From NCBI GenBank assembly GCA_021845725.1, contig JAJZVL010000002.1, positions 27,435-91,434 of the forward strand: a stretch of 64,000 nucleotides of DNA, read 5' to 3'. The position numbers and the translations under genes were made by a program. The first letter of the stretch is position 1, and the number at the start of each line of letters is the position of its first letter. The DNA comes from Actinomycetes bacterium (GTDB lineage: Bacteria > Actinomycetota > Acidimicrobiia > Acidimicrobiales > RAAP-2). The notes beneath the pieces are model-generated. The model saw only the letters and a list, made by a program, of their open reading frames with translations, was not told the DNA's origin and searched no databases. Below, piece after piece: positions 32,856 through 41,003 of this stretch.

Positions 32856-34292
32856 TCAGGGCTCGCGGACCACGTCCGTCGGCTGCATGTCCCGAAGGCC
32901 AAGCCATACGGGTTGTCGCAGCCGTCCTGCGCGCGTCCACTCGCTGAATCGCACCTCCCCTACGAGCTGGGGCTCCACCCAGGTCGTGCCCGCCGCGTCG
33001 GCCCTGGGCACTGGGGTCGCAAAGGGCGAGTCGGGACGACCCAGGAGCGCCAGGAGCGCCAGGAGCTCGGCGACCGCCTGCACGCCGAACCCGGTCCCCA
33101 CCTTTCCGGCATAGGCGATCCCGTCGGGACCGGGGATGCCGACCAGGAGCGCCCGAAGTCCCGCAGGCGAGCTGCTGGAAGCGATGAAGCCGCCGATCAC
33201 GACGCTCTGGGTATGAGCAAGCTTGACCTTCACCCAGTCAGCGCTTCGCTGGCCCGGACGGTAGGGGCTGCCCGCTCGTTTGGCCACCACTCCCTCCAGT
33301 CCAGCCGCCTTCGCCGCCGCGAGCACGTCCGCCCCAGGACCCTCGTGCGACGGCGGGACCATCCAGTGCTCACTGCTGAGCCCGAGCCCGTCGAGCATGC
33401 GGCGACGTTCGACGTAGGGAAGGCCGATCGTGGCGGAGCCGTCGAGGTGGAGCAGGTCGAACACCATGTAGCTGACCGGCACCCACGCAGCGAGGCGACG
33501 AGCGCGTGCGGCGTCGTCCACGAGCATGCGCGGCTGGAGCGCCTCGAAGCTCGGACGGCCGGCGGCATCGAGCGCGATGATCTCACCGTCGAGCACGGCC
33601 TGGTGCGAGCCGAGCACCTCGCCGAGCCCGCTCACCTCGGGATAGGCAGCGGTCCGGTCGTGCTCGGAGCGCGAGGTGAGACGCACCCTGCCGCCGTCTA
33701 CGAACGCGATCGTCCGCACACCGTCCCATTTCAGCTCGTAGCGCCAGTCGGTGCCCTGCTCGGTCGGCAGGTCTCCTGGGACGGCCAGCATCGGCCGGAT
33801 GCGCGCAGGCAGCGGCTCCCAGTCCTGCGACGCCGGGTCCACGCGGTGGAGCATCCAGTCGTCGCCTTGCATCCAGAAGAGCACGAATCGCGCGTCGACC
33901 CGTGCGCCGTGCAGGTGGAATTTCACCTCACGCGCGGTCCACATGGATGCCTCGTACGTCCCCTTGTCCCAGATGACGACCTCCCCGGCGCCGTGCTCAC
34001 CCTTCGCGACGACCGCTTCGAACGAGCCGTGCTCGAGCGGATGGTCGTCCACGTGAACCGCGAGGTGGTTGGTCTTCGTGTCGGTGGGCAGGCCTTTCGG
34101 CACCGCCCAGGACACGTAGACACCGTCGTGCTCGAGGCGCAGGTCCCAGTGGAGCCGGCTGGCGTGGTGCTCTTGGATCACGAACGACGGCGCCTCCCGT
34201 TCCCTCACTCGTCGCGCGCCGACGGTCGTCTCCAGCTCAGGGCTGCGCGCAGGATCGCGCTTGGTTCGCGAGGAGTCGATCGACGTCCTCAC
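32856..34292 (-). CDS. LigD phosphoesterase-ligase protein (no polymerase domain)
   Basis: 478-residue two-domain repair enzyme. Residues about 35-150 are the 3'-phosphoesterase domain (IQEHHASRLHWDLRLEHDG, SWAVPKGLP, HPLEHGSFE). From about residue 165 an ATP-dependent DNA ligase follows, with the adenylated lysine in ELKWDGVRT, VLDGEI, GLEGVVAKR and the OB-fold C-terminus. Domain order is PE-Lig with Pol encoded next door. It is divergent from ku with 146 bp between. The first 30 residues are poorly conserved, so the start may be internal. Confidence 0.92.
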   Translation of the reverse strand: MRTSIDSSRTKRDPARSPELETTVGARRVREREAPSFVIQEHHASRLHWDLRLEHDGVYVSWAVPKGLPTDTKTNHLAVHVDDHPLEHGSFEAVVAKGEHGAGEVVIWDKGTYEASMWTAREVKFHLHGARVDARFVLFWMQGDDWMLHRVDPASQDWEPLPARIRPMLAVPGDLPTEQGTDWRYELKWDGVRTIAFVDGGRVRLTSRSEHDRTAAYPEVSGLGEVLGSHQAVLDGEIIALDAAGRPSFEALQPRMLVDDAARARRLAAWVPVSYMVFDLLHLDGSATIGLPYVERRRMLDGLGLSSEHWMVPPSHEGPGADVLAAAKAAGLEGVVAKRAGSPYRPGQRSADWVKVKLAHTQSVVIGGFIASSSSPAGLRALLVGIPGPDGIAYAGKVGTGFGVQAVAELLALLALLGRPDSPFATPVPRADAAGTTWVEPQLVGEVRFSEWTRAGRLRQPVWLGLRDMQPTDVVREP

Positions 34293-34373
34293 AGGCTACG
34301 CGAGCAAGGCGACGGCGGCCGGCGCCACATCGAGATCACCAGGAGGGGAAGGACGTGGAGGGGGAAATGACCC

Positions 34374-34387
34374 AAGACCCTGGTCTT
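34374..34387. promoter_or_regulatory. Inverted repeat AAGACC-CT-GGTCTT between ligD and ku
   Basis: Perfect 6-bp inverted repeat with 2-base spacer in the 146-bp divergent promoter region. It keeps the inner GAC-N4-GTC of the GGGAC-N4-GTCCC boxes but has AA/TT outside. It is centred 58 bases before the ku ATG and 88 before the ligD start. It may be a repressor site for the repair pair or a degenerate member of the box family. Confidence 0.35.
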
Positions 34388-34438
34388 CGGTGCCAGGCTG
34401 CTCGTTGAATTGAGCTCTCGGACGACGAAAGGAGCGGC

Positions 34439-35365
34439 ATGACGAGAGCGATCTGGACCGGGTCGCTCAGCTTCGGCCTGGTGAACGTGCCCGTTGCGCT
34501 GTTCAGCGCGACGGAGCAGAGGTCGATCACGTTCAATCAGTTCCAGGCAGGGACCACCGACAGGGTGCGCAACGAGCGCGTCAACGAGCGCACCGGCGAA
34601 GAGGTCGCCTACCAGGACATCGTCAAGGGCTACGACCTGGGAGGCGGCGAGTATGTGCTGCTGAGCCCTGAGGAGATCGCGGCCGCCGCACCCGGCAGGA
34701 CGAAGACCATCGACGTCACCGGGTTCGTGGACCTCGCCGAGATCGACCCCGTGTACTTCGACCGGGCCTATTACGTCGCTCCGCCGTCCAGGGCAGGTCT
34801 GGGGGCGGACCGAGCGTACGCACTGCTGCGCGAAGCGATGCTTCGGGCGAACAAGGTCGCTCTGGCGACGTTCGTGCTCCGCGAGAGGCAGTACCTGGTC
34901 TCGATCCGGCCGCGTGCAGACACGCTGGTCCTCGAGACTCTCCTCTACGCCGACGAGGTGCGGGACCCGGTCCGCGAGATCGACACGTTGCCAGTGGACG
35001 CGCAGTGGTCACCCCAGGAGCTGGACACCGCCGTGCTGCTCATCGACTCGATGACGACCGACTGGGACCCCGAGCGCTACCACGACACGTACCGGGAACG
35101 GCTCGAACACCTCATCGACGAGAAGCGCGCTGGCAGGATCGTGCCAGCGGCGCCCCAGGCGCCCGAGGGAGCGCCGGTGATCGACCTCCTCCAGGCGCTC
35201 GAAGCAAGCCTTCGCGCAGCCCGGCACTCGGCGACTGCTTCGACCGACGAGCGCGCTGGTGCCAGCGAGAAGACCGTTGTCGGCGCGACGGGTGCCGGCG
35301 ACACCGTTGCCACGCCGGCGCCGACGAAGCGAGCCGGTGCGACGGGCCGTCGCAAGGCCTCCTGA
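34439..35365 (+). CDS. ku: Ku protein, non-homologous end joining
   Basis: 308-residue bacterial Ku that forms a ring on double-strand ends and recruits LigD. It starts TRAIWTGSLSFGLVNVPVALF and continues with the core beta-barrel (EIDPVYFDRAYYVAP, YALLREAMLRANKVALATF, LVSIRP). The C-terminal about 60 residues are Ala/Thr/Lys-rich with basic end KRAGATGRRK, typical of DNA-binding Ku tails. AAAGGAG precedes ATG 34439. It is encoded opposite the split ligD genes, giving a complete end-joining set. Confidence 0.95.
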   Translation: MTRAIWTGSLSFGLVNVPVALFSATEQRSITFNQFQAGTTDRVRNERVNERTGEEVAYQDIVKGYDLGGGEYVLLSPEEIAAAAPGRTKTIDVTGFVDLAEIDPVYFDRAYYVAPPSRAGLGADRAYALLREAMLRANKVALATFVLRERQYLVSIRPRADTLVLETLLYADEVRDPVREIDTLPVDAQWSPQELDTAVLLIDSMTTDWDPERYHDTYRERLEHLIDEKRAGRIVPAAPQAPEGAPVIDLLQALEASLRAARHSATASTDERAGASEKTVVGATGAGDTVATPAPTKRAGATGRRKAS

Positions 35366-35382
35366 CGTCACGAAGCTGACTT

Positions 35383-36084
35383 CTACGAGCCGGCCAGGAC
35401 CTTCATCACCAGGTCGGTCTCCGCGAGGTTCTCGACAACGGCGTCCGCATCGAGCGCTCGCACCACCTCGAAGCCGTCACGCCCGGTCCCGACGATGAGG
35501 CATCGAACGCCGCCGGCTCGCGCGCAGCTGAGGTCGCGGGCCGTGTCGCCGACCACCCACACCTCCTCGGGCAGGTAGGTCTCCCCTCGTCGCTCCTCGA
35601 CGCGCTCGAGCGCGATCGGCACAAGGGCCTCGCGTTCGGGGTGGTCTGTGCCGTAGGCGCCCACGTCGGGGTCGAGGTAACGATCGAGGCCGAACGTGCG
35701 AACCTTCACGAGCGCGTTCGGCGCGATGTTCCCGGTGAGGAGGCTCTGGCGCACTCCTCGCACCGAGGAAAGCGCCTCGAGCAGCTCCGGCACGCCGGGG
35801 TGGACGATGCCATCGGCGCGCATGCGATCGGCTCCGGCCGCCAGGACCCGCTCTGCCTCCTCCAGCGCGCGCGGCAGCGCCCGGCGCACATCCTCGGGCG
35901 CCAGCCCTGCGAGCAGGAGGAGCTCTCGCAGGATCTCGGGGTCGGTCTTGCCGGCCATCGCGACCCATGGCACCTCTGCGAGGCCCGCGGCCCGGCAGGC
36001 GCCGAGCTCCAGGGCACGCCGGCCGATGGGGCCGGTTGTGAGCAGCGTGCCGTCGATGTCCCACAGGACGAGCCGCCGGAGCAT
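35383..36084 (-). CDS. HAD-superfamily hydrolase (phosphoglycolate phosphatase-like)
   Basis: 233-residue HAD phosphatase with motif I LWDIDGTLLTTG, motif II LLTGN, and motif IV VWVVGDTARDLSCARAGGV; a helical cap lies between. ATG 36084 begins just before motif I; the frame stays open to GTG 36123. The substrate is unknown. It faces the dienelactone hydrolase gene divergently (118 bp) and converges with ku (17 bp). Confidence 0.82.
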   Translation of the reverse strand: MLRRLVLWDIDGTLLTTGPIGRRALELGACRAAGLAEVPWVAMAGKTDPEILRELLLLAGLAPEDVRRALPRALEEAERVLAAGADRMRADGIVHPGVPELLEALSSVRGVRQSLLTGNIAPNALVKVRTFGLDRYLDPDVGAYGTDHPEREALVPIALERVEERRGETYLPEEVWVVGDTARDLSCARAGGVRCLIVGTGRDGFEVVRALDADAVVENLAETDLVMKVLAGS

Positions 36085-36202
36085 CTCCACAGCCTCGCCG
36101 CCGCGAGCCGGCCGCGCAACCACGGAGCTCCTGCCCGAGGAGGCGCCCGGGCCGAGCTACCTTGTCTCGCGGCGAGACGTGACCGAGAAGGGGGCGACAT
36201 TG

Positions 36203-36943
36203 ATGCAACGTGCCGTGGAGCTCGAGGCTGCAGACGGCATCTGCCCAGCCGCTCTGAGCGTCCCCGAAGGCGACGGACCCTGGCCGGCAGTGCTCATGTA
36301 CGCCGACGCCGGAGGGATGCGCGACACGATTCGGCAGATGGGTGAGCGGCTCTCCACGCTCGGCTACGTGGTGCTCGTGCCCGACTTCTACTACCGCATC
36401 GGGCCCTACGACCCGATCGACATGCGCACCGCATTCGCCACGAAGGAGAGCGCCGAGAAGATGATGGCGATGATCCAGGGCTACACCGCGGACATGGTGC
36501 GGCGAGATGCCCAGGCGTTCGCCGATTACCTGTACTCGGTCCCTCAGAAGAGCCCGGGCGGCATCGGGACCACCGGCTACTGCATGGGCGGACGGCTCTC
36601 GCTGCTCAGCGCCGCGTCGCTCGGGACCCGCGCGGCAGCGGCAGCCTCCTTCCATGGAGGAAACCTCGCCAAGGCCGACGACCCCGACAGCCCCCACTAC
36701 AAGGCCAGCGCGATCAGGGCCGCCGTCTACGTCGCCGGCGCGATCGAGGACCCCTCGTTCCCAGAGGAGCAGAAAGCGTTGCTCGAGAGGTCACTGAGCG
36801 AGGCAGGCGTCACCCACACCATCGAGACCTACGAGGCGCACCACGGCTTCGCGGTCCCGGACAACCCGAGCTACGACCCTGCTGCAGCCGAGCGGCACTG
36901 GAGAGCCACGGAGCAGTTCTTCGGGTCGGTTCTCCCGAGGTGA
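36203..36943 (+). CDS. Dienelactone hydrolase family protein
   Basis: 246-residue alpha/beta hydrolase with the Cys nucleophile in GTTGYCMGGRL, a following Asp and the catalytic His in EAHHGFAVPD, the Cys-Asp-His triad of dienelactone hydrolases. The N-terminal stretch PAVLMYADAGGMRDTIRQMGE is typical. Physiological substrate is uncertain; most genomic homologues are general carboxyl-ester or lactone hydrolases. ATG 36203 follows GAAGGGGGC. Confidence 0.88.
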   Translation: MQRAVELEAADGICPAALSVPEGDGPWPAVLMYADAGGMRDTIRQMGERLSTLGYVVLVPDFYYRIGPYDPIDMRTAFATKESAEKMMAMIQGYTADMVRRDAQAFADYLYSVPQKSPGGIGTTGYCMGGRLSLLSAASLGTRAAAAASFHGGNLAKADDPDSPHYKASAIRAAVYVAGAIEDPSFPEEQKALLERSLSEAGVTHTIETYEAHHGFAVPDNPSYDPAAAERHWRATEQFFGSVLPR

Positions 36944-36970
36944 CCCACCTCGGGAGGTGACCCACCTCGC
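36937..36970 (+). repeat. Two direct copies of a 17-nt sequence containing a palindrome, at the hydrolase stop
   Basis: GAGGTGACCCACCTCGG at 36937-36953 is repeated at 36954-36970 with the last base changed. Each copy contains AGGTG-ACC-CACCT, able to form a small stem. The first copy includes the TGA stop of the hydrolase gene. It could be an attenuator/terminator pair or simply a slip duplication; no U-tract follows. Confidence 0.6.
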
Positions 36971-37058
36971 CGAGGCACGGCTCTGGGATGTGCCACCGGC
37001 CCCGGTCGAGCCCCACGCCGGGGTCGCCGTCAGGCATGTCGTTCTCGTTCACCAGGGA

Positions 37059-37072
37059 GGACCGAAGGTCCC
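37059..37072 (+). promoter_or_regulatory. DosR-like box GGACC-GAAG-GTCCC before the 195-residue hypothetical gene
   Basis: Right half GTCCC followed by TTGTG, as in the box at 20331. Left half GGACC is imperfect, though an overlapping GGACC-GAA-GGTCC palindrome is perfect. CATAGT at 37096-37101 is a good -10 and predicts a start near 37108, placing the box centre 42-43 bases upstream of it. Confidence 0.5.
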
Positions 37073-37154
37073 TTGTGCTGACGACGCCGACTGCGCATAG
37101 TCGATGAGGACGGAGGCGGGGGGTCCGGTTCGCAGGATCGGCAAGGGAGGGTCC

Positions 37155-37742
37155 ATGGCACGAGGACCGTCGAGCAGTTCGGGGTGGAGATGGCTCGGAG
37201 GATGGCGAGCGCGTCGCTCGAGAGACTCGAGGCAATCGAGTGGCCCACCTGCCCGCGACGACCCCTTCCCGGCCGCCCGCAGGACGCGTGGCGGCAGCAT
37301 CAAGCTGACTCGGCGCCACGAGCGAGCGCTGTCGCACGAGGTGGTGGAGGACTGCGGAGCCTTCCTGCTCGGCCGCTATGCCGAAGAGCTCGAGTCCCGT
37401 TCGTTGGCGGTGCCCGTGTGGGCGTGGACGAACGTCCTCGCCCACGGGACCCCCACCGACCTGCGCCGGACGGCAGATGACAGCCGTGTGGGCCCGGGAA
37501 GCACGCGCGAATGGCGGGCAGCACGTGCCTACGTCGCGGCCGAGCTCCTCGAGGCTACGGCCCGTGACCAGTCACTCGCGGAGACCCAGCGTCAGCGTCT
37601 GGTCCCCCTGGAGCTGCAGCTGGCAACCCGGAGCGACGTCGAGCGATGGACCCCGCAGCGATGGGTAGCGGCCGTCCGATCGTCCATCGCGACCCGCGAA
37701 GCCCGCGATGTCGGGAAGAACGGGAACACCCGTCGAGGATGA
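37155..37742 (+). CDS. Hypothetical protein
   Basis: 195-residue protein with no domain I recognise. The first about 50 residues are Ser/Arg-rich and low in complexity. The remainder looks structured (HERALSHEVVEDCGAFLLGRYAEELESRS, VPVWAWTNVLAHG, WRAARAYVAAELLEATARDQ) and mainly helical. ATG 37155 has GGGAGGG upstream and suits the predicted transcription start at about 37108; ATG 37104 is the alternative. The stop lies inside a GAGGAT tandem repeat. Convergent with a universal stress gene. Confidence 0.6.
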   Translation: MARGPSSSSGWRWLGGWRARRSRDSRQSSGPPARDDPFPAARRTRGGSIKLTRRHERALSHEVVEDCGAFLLGRYAEELESRSLAVPVWAWTNVLAHGTPTDLRRTADDSRVGPGSTREWRAARAYVAAELLEATARDQSLAETQRQRLVPLELQLATRSDVERWTPQRWVAAVRSSIATREARDVGKNGNTRRG

Positions 37743-37762
37743 GGATGAGGATGAGGATGAGG
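37735..37762 (+). repeat. GAGGAT hexanucleotide tandem repeat
   Basis: Four perfect GAGGAT units and a partial fifth span the stop codon of the hypothetical gene and the short gap before the convergent USP stop. Slippage of whole units would not move the stop, which occurs at the first unit boundary. Confidence 0.75.
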
Positions 37763-37839
37763 GCGCTCTCGTCGAGCTCCCGGATCCCGCGCGCCCTCCT
37801 CGCGGTCGACCCAGCCAGCGGGCAAGCGCCCAGCGCCGT

Positions 37840-38322
37840 CTACGTCCAGCGCGCGTCGGCCCTGACGACGACGACTGGGCAGTGCGCATGAGTGACCACA
37901 CGCCCGCTCACGTCGCCCAAGAGCCGTTCCGCCGGTTCGCCGTTGCCCTGCCCCTGGCACCCTACGACGAGGAGCGACGCCGAGCTGGACAGCTCGACGA
38001 GGACCGCGTCGGCTTGGCCCCGCAGCACGTTGGCCGTCACGGTCACGCCGGAGTCGCCGACGACCTCCGCCAGCGTCTCAGCCAGCCTGTTCCTCACGTA
38101 GCGCTCGATCTCGGGACTGACAGGGCCCTCCACGTCGGCCGGCAGCGACCACGCCGACACGGCGAGAAGCGCCGAGCCGACGCACCGAGCATGCTCGACG
38201 GCCCATGCCAACGCCGCACGCGCCGCTGGTGAGCCGTCGATGCCGACCACGATCGCGCCCGAGGTCGAGTCGGAGCGAATCGCGGGCTCGGCGATGGGGG
38301 TGAGTCCAGAACCCAGTGCCAT
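37840..38322 (-). CDS. Universal stress protein, single UspA domain
   Basis: 160-residue USP with the ATP-binding pattern: VVGIDGSPAARAAL near the N-terminus and VVGCQGQGNGEPAERLLGDVSGRVVTHA..PVVVV, the G-2X-G-9X-G signature region. Such proteins bind ATP and are induced in hypoxia and stationary phase. ATG 38322 has no SD, and a DosR-like box is centred 42.5 bases upstream, as expected for a leaderless transcript. Divergent from the PGK-like gene. Confidence 0.92.
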   Translation of the reverse strand: MALGSGLTPIAEPAIRSDSTSGAIVVGIDGSPAARAALAWAVEHARCVGSALLAVSAWSLPADVEGPVSPEIERYVRNRLAETLAEVVGDSGVTVTANVLRGQADAVLVELSSSASLLVVGCQGQGNGEPAERLLGDVSGRVVTHAHCPVVVVRADARWT

Positions 38323-38357
38323 ACTGCATGGTCGCAGGGTGGCGCCTCCGCGAAAAA

Positions 38358-38371
38358 GGGGCAAAGGTCCT
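38358..38371 (-). promoter_or_regulatory. DosR-like box AGGAC-CTTT-GCCCC before the USP gene
   Basis: Read on the minus strand. Four of five bases match in the left half and the right half is full; followed by TTTT. Its centre is 42.5 bases before ATG 38322. GACCAT (38333-38328) stands within one base of the -10 position. Confidence 0.5.
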
Positions 38372-38433
38372 TCCTGCCCATGCCCAAGGCGGGACCGCGC
38401 GATGTCAGCCGAACATCGGGGGACGCAGCCCGG

Positions 38434-38447
38434 GGGCCGAAAGGCCC
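38434..38447 (+). promoter_or_regulatory. DosR-like palindrome GGGCC-GAAA-GGCCC before the PGK-like gene
   Basis: Perfect 5-bp half-sites, followed by TTGTAC. Its centre is 42.5 bases before GTG 38483. GACACT (38471-38476) lies at the -10 position. With the box at 38358 it forms back-to-back promoters for the divergent USP and PGK-like genes. Confidence 0.55.
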
Positions 38448-38482
38448 TTGTACGCGCGACCCGCTGCGCGGACACTGGGTTC

Positions 38483-39697
38483 GTGCGCGCTGCCGCTTCT
38501 CTCGGGCGCCCGATGGGGCTGCCGATCCTCGAGGACCTCCCGGACCCCACCGGCAAGCGCGTGCTCCTCCGAGCGACGCTCGACCTCCCGCTGTCGGTGG
38601 ACACCGACCATCCCCTCGCTCGAGCGCGAGCCGAGGGGCTGGCGACGACGGTGCAGTGGCTCGTCGAGCGAGGTGCGCAGGTCACCGTATGGGGCAGCCC
38701 CGGCTCGGCACCCCCGGCGGCTGTGCCGACGGACGACCGCTTCGCGGTGCCACATGCCGCGTGTGCCCCGGTCACGCGTGTCCGGGCGGTGGTCCGCGAG
38801 CTCGAGCCAGCGCTCGCGGGAAGCTCGGCGATGCGCACGCGGACGTGCACGGAAGACCCGAGGGCGGTCGACCGAATCGTCTCGGAGCACGACTTGTTCG
38901 TGAACGACAGCCTGCAGGACTCGCTCCTGCCCCTCCCGAGCGTCATGCTTCCCCCCTCGCGGCTTCCTTCGGTGATCGGCCGCACCCTGCAGCGCGACCT
39001 GGGTGCCCTCGAGCCCTTCGTGTCCGGGCCGGACCGGCCTTTCGTGGTGGTGCTCGGCGGCGAGCGGACGTTCCAGCGCCTCCACGGGCTCGTCGGGCTC
39101 GTGCTGCGCGCCGACACCGTGCTGCTGGGTGGCGGCCTCGCGTTTCCGATGCTCCAGGCGGTGGGGCGCGAGTCGCCGGAGGGTGCCGACGACGACTTTC
39201 TCTGGGAGTGCCGAGAGGTGCTGGGGCTGGCCCAGCGGGTTCGTCACCGGCTCGTCCTCCCCGACGACCTCGTCTGGTCACGCGACGGGCAGGCACACGT
39301 CTCGCCGACCCGCATGCAGGAAGGAGACCGGGTCGCAGACATCGGACCTGCCGCCTGCCTGCGCTTCGGGGAGGAGCTCGAGGGAGCCGCCTCGGTGCTC
39401 TGGGCCGGCAGCGTCGGGAGGGTCGAACACGAGCCGTTCCAGGCAGGAACCCGCGCGCTCGCTGCCGCCTTGCGCGAGACGCAGTCCATCGTCTTCGGCG
39501 GCGACGCGCTCGTCGACCTGCTCTCCCGAGAACAGCTCCGGCCGGCGAAGGCCGCCCTGCTGACCGCCACGGACAGCGCGATCGAGATGCTCAAGAGCGG
39601 GAACCTCCCCGCGATCACCGCGATTCACGATGCCGCGCATCGGCCTGAAACGCGACCGCGCGGTTCGAGCCGTGGGCCGAGCACCGCTCGGAGATGA
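38483..39697 (+). CDS. Phosphoglycerate-kinase-like protein with lost catalytic motifs
   Basis: 404-residue protein colinear with PGK: DPTGKRVLLRATLDLPL for the N-terminal strand, HDLFVNDSLQDS for VNDAFG, LPSVIGRTLQRDLGALE, PFVVVLGGERTFQRLHGL for the GGAKVSDK block, DTVLLGGGLAFPMLQAVG, VADIGPAACLRFGEEL, VLWAGSVGRVEHEPF and FGGDAL for GGGDT. The catalytic SHLGRP, ENLRF, the His/Arg after VNDAFG and the Lys of GGAK are all replaced, so it is unlikely to be a kinase. GTG 38483 fits a leaderless start; ATG 38513 is the alternative. Expression with a USP suggests a stress role, perhaps nucleotide or phosphoglycerate sensing. Confidence 0.78.
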   Translation: MRAAASLGRPMGLPILEDLPDPTGKRVLLRATLDLPLSVDTDHPLARARAEGLATTVQWLVERGAQVTVWGSPGSAPPAAVPTDDRFAVPHAACAPVTRVRAVVRELEPALAGSSAMRTRTCTEDPRAVDRIVSEHDLFVNDSLQDSLLPLPSVMLPPSRLPSVIGRTLQRDLGALEPFVSGPDRPFVVVLGGERTFQRLHGLVGLVLRADTVLLGGGLAFPMLQAVGRESPEGADDDFLWECREVLGLAQRVRHRLVLPDDLVWSRDGQAHVSPTRMQEGDRVADIGPAACLRFGEELEGAASVLWAGSVGRVEHEPFQAGTRALAAALRETQSIVFGGDALVDLLSREQLRPAKAALLTATDSAIEMLKSGNLPAITAIHDAAHRPETRPRGSSRGPSTARR

Positions 39698-39753
39698 ACC
39701 CAGGGTCGGCGCGATCGACCGGCCGACTGGTCCCAGTCAGGTGGGCCCCAGGC

Positions 39754-40938
39754 TCATCCCGCGGCCGGGAGCTCGTACACCGGCCCGAGGTGCCCCTGAT
39801 CGATGTCTCGGGATCGATCACCGGCGGATCCGGCAGTGAACGGCGCGGGCTCCCCTACTGCGCCGATTGCGGTTCCCGTGATCGTGCGGAACAGGTGCTC
39901 GTAGGCGTCCACCATGACGTCAGCCGAGAACCGCCGCTCTGCACTTTCCCGGCAGGCATATGGCGACAGCCGGTCGGCTTGCGTCGCCGCTGCTGCCATC
40001 CCTTCGATCGTCGAGCGGAGGAACCCGGTCACGCCGTCCTCGACGACCTCGGGCGCGGCGCCGAGGGGCCTCGCGATGACCGGGGTCCCGCACGCCATGG
40101 ACTCCGTCATCACCAGGCCGAACGGCTCCGGCCAGTCGATCGGGAACACCATGGCCTGCGCCCTTCCGACCACGTCCACCTTCACGTCGTGCGGAGGCTG
40201 GTCGAGCACCTCGACGTCGCTGCCAAGCCGCGGGGCGACGACGTCGTCCCAGTAGGCCTGCTCCGCAGGCTCGCTTCGTTTCACGACCATCGTCAGCGGC
40301 AGCCCCGCGAGCCGGGCGATGTCGATGGCGAGCTCCGGCCGCTTCTCCGGGCTGACTCGTCCGACGTAGACGAGAAACCGATCCTTCTTCGCGCGGAAAG
40401 GATGGGCGGCAAGGTCGACGCCGTTGTAGATCATGCCCGAGTAGTGCACGGTCAGGTTGGCCCGACGCTGGGCGTCGCTGATCGCGACGAGGTGCACGCG
40501 CCCGTCCAGCAGCCCGAAGAGACGCTTCGCGGGCCCCGTCCACGGGCCATGCAGCGTATGGACCACCGGGACGCGCGGGTAGAGCATGGCGCCGAGCAAC
40601 GGCCCGAGGCTCGTGTGGTCGTGGACGAGGTCGAACTGCCCGGCTGCGAGGAAGGCTGCGGCCGTGTGGTACTGGTCGTCCGCCGCCGAAGCCGGGTCGC
40701 CGAGCAGGGGCGCGGCCTCGAGGGGCACGACGAGACGACCTCGGGTCCTCGAACCGGGTCCCGCGAACACCGTCACCTCGTGCCCGCGCGCCACAAGGCC
40801 CTCCGCGAGCATGGCGACCACTCGCTCGATACCACCGTACGCCGGGGGAGGTACCGGCAGGTACGGGGGCGCGACCAGCGCGATACGCAGCGCAGCGCCA
40901 CCGGGCAGGTGCCGCTCTTGGAACTGTCCTGGTTCCAC
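39754..40938 (-). CDS. Glycosyltransferase family 4 protein
   Basis: 394-residue GT-B retaining glycosyltransferase. N-terminal IALVAPPYLPVPPPAYGGIERVV is a typical GT4 start, then FLVYVGRVSPEKRPELAI at the domain junction and EPFGLVMTESMACGTPVIA with the E-x7-E donor motif. GTG 40938 is preceded by GAGGAGGAGAC, a strong ribosome binding site. It is the third gene of the HAD-GH65/USP/GT4 run, 65 bp after the USP stop. Donor and acceptor unknown; a link to alpha-glucan or trehalose metabolism is inferred from position. Confidence 0.86.
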   Translation of the reverse strand: MEPGQFQERHLPGGAALRIALVAPPYLPVPPPAYGGIERVVAMLAEGLVARGHEVTVFAGPGSRTRGRLVVPLEAAPLLGDPASAADDQYHTAAAFLAAGQFDLVHDHTSLGPLLGAMLYPRVPVVHTLHGPWTGPAKRLFGLLDGRVHLVAISDAQRRANLTVHYSGMIYNGVDLAAHPFRAKKDRFLVYVGRVSPEKRPELAIDIARLAGLPLTMVVKRSEPAEQAYWDDVVAPRLGSDVEVLDQPPHDVKVDVVGRAQAMVFPIDWPEPFGLVMTESMACGTPVIARPLGAAPEVVEDGVTGFLRSTIEGMAAAATQADRLSPYACRESAERRFSADVMVDAYEHLFRTITGTAIGAVGEPAPFTAGSAGDRSRDIDQGHLGPVYELPAAG

Positions 40939-41003
40939 GTCTCCTCCTCGTCCTCGTGACCACACCGAACCGGCCCGCTCGCTCTGGCGGTCGGGACGCA
41001 ACA

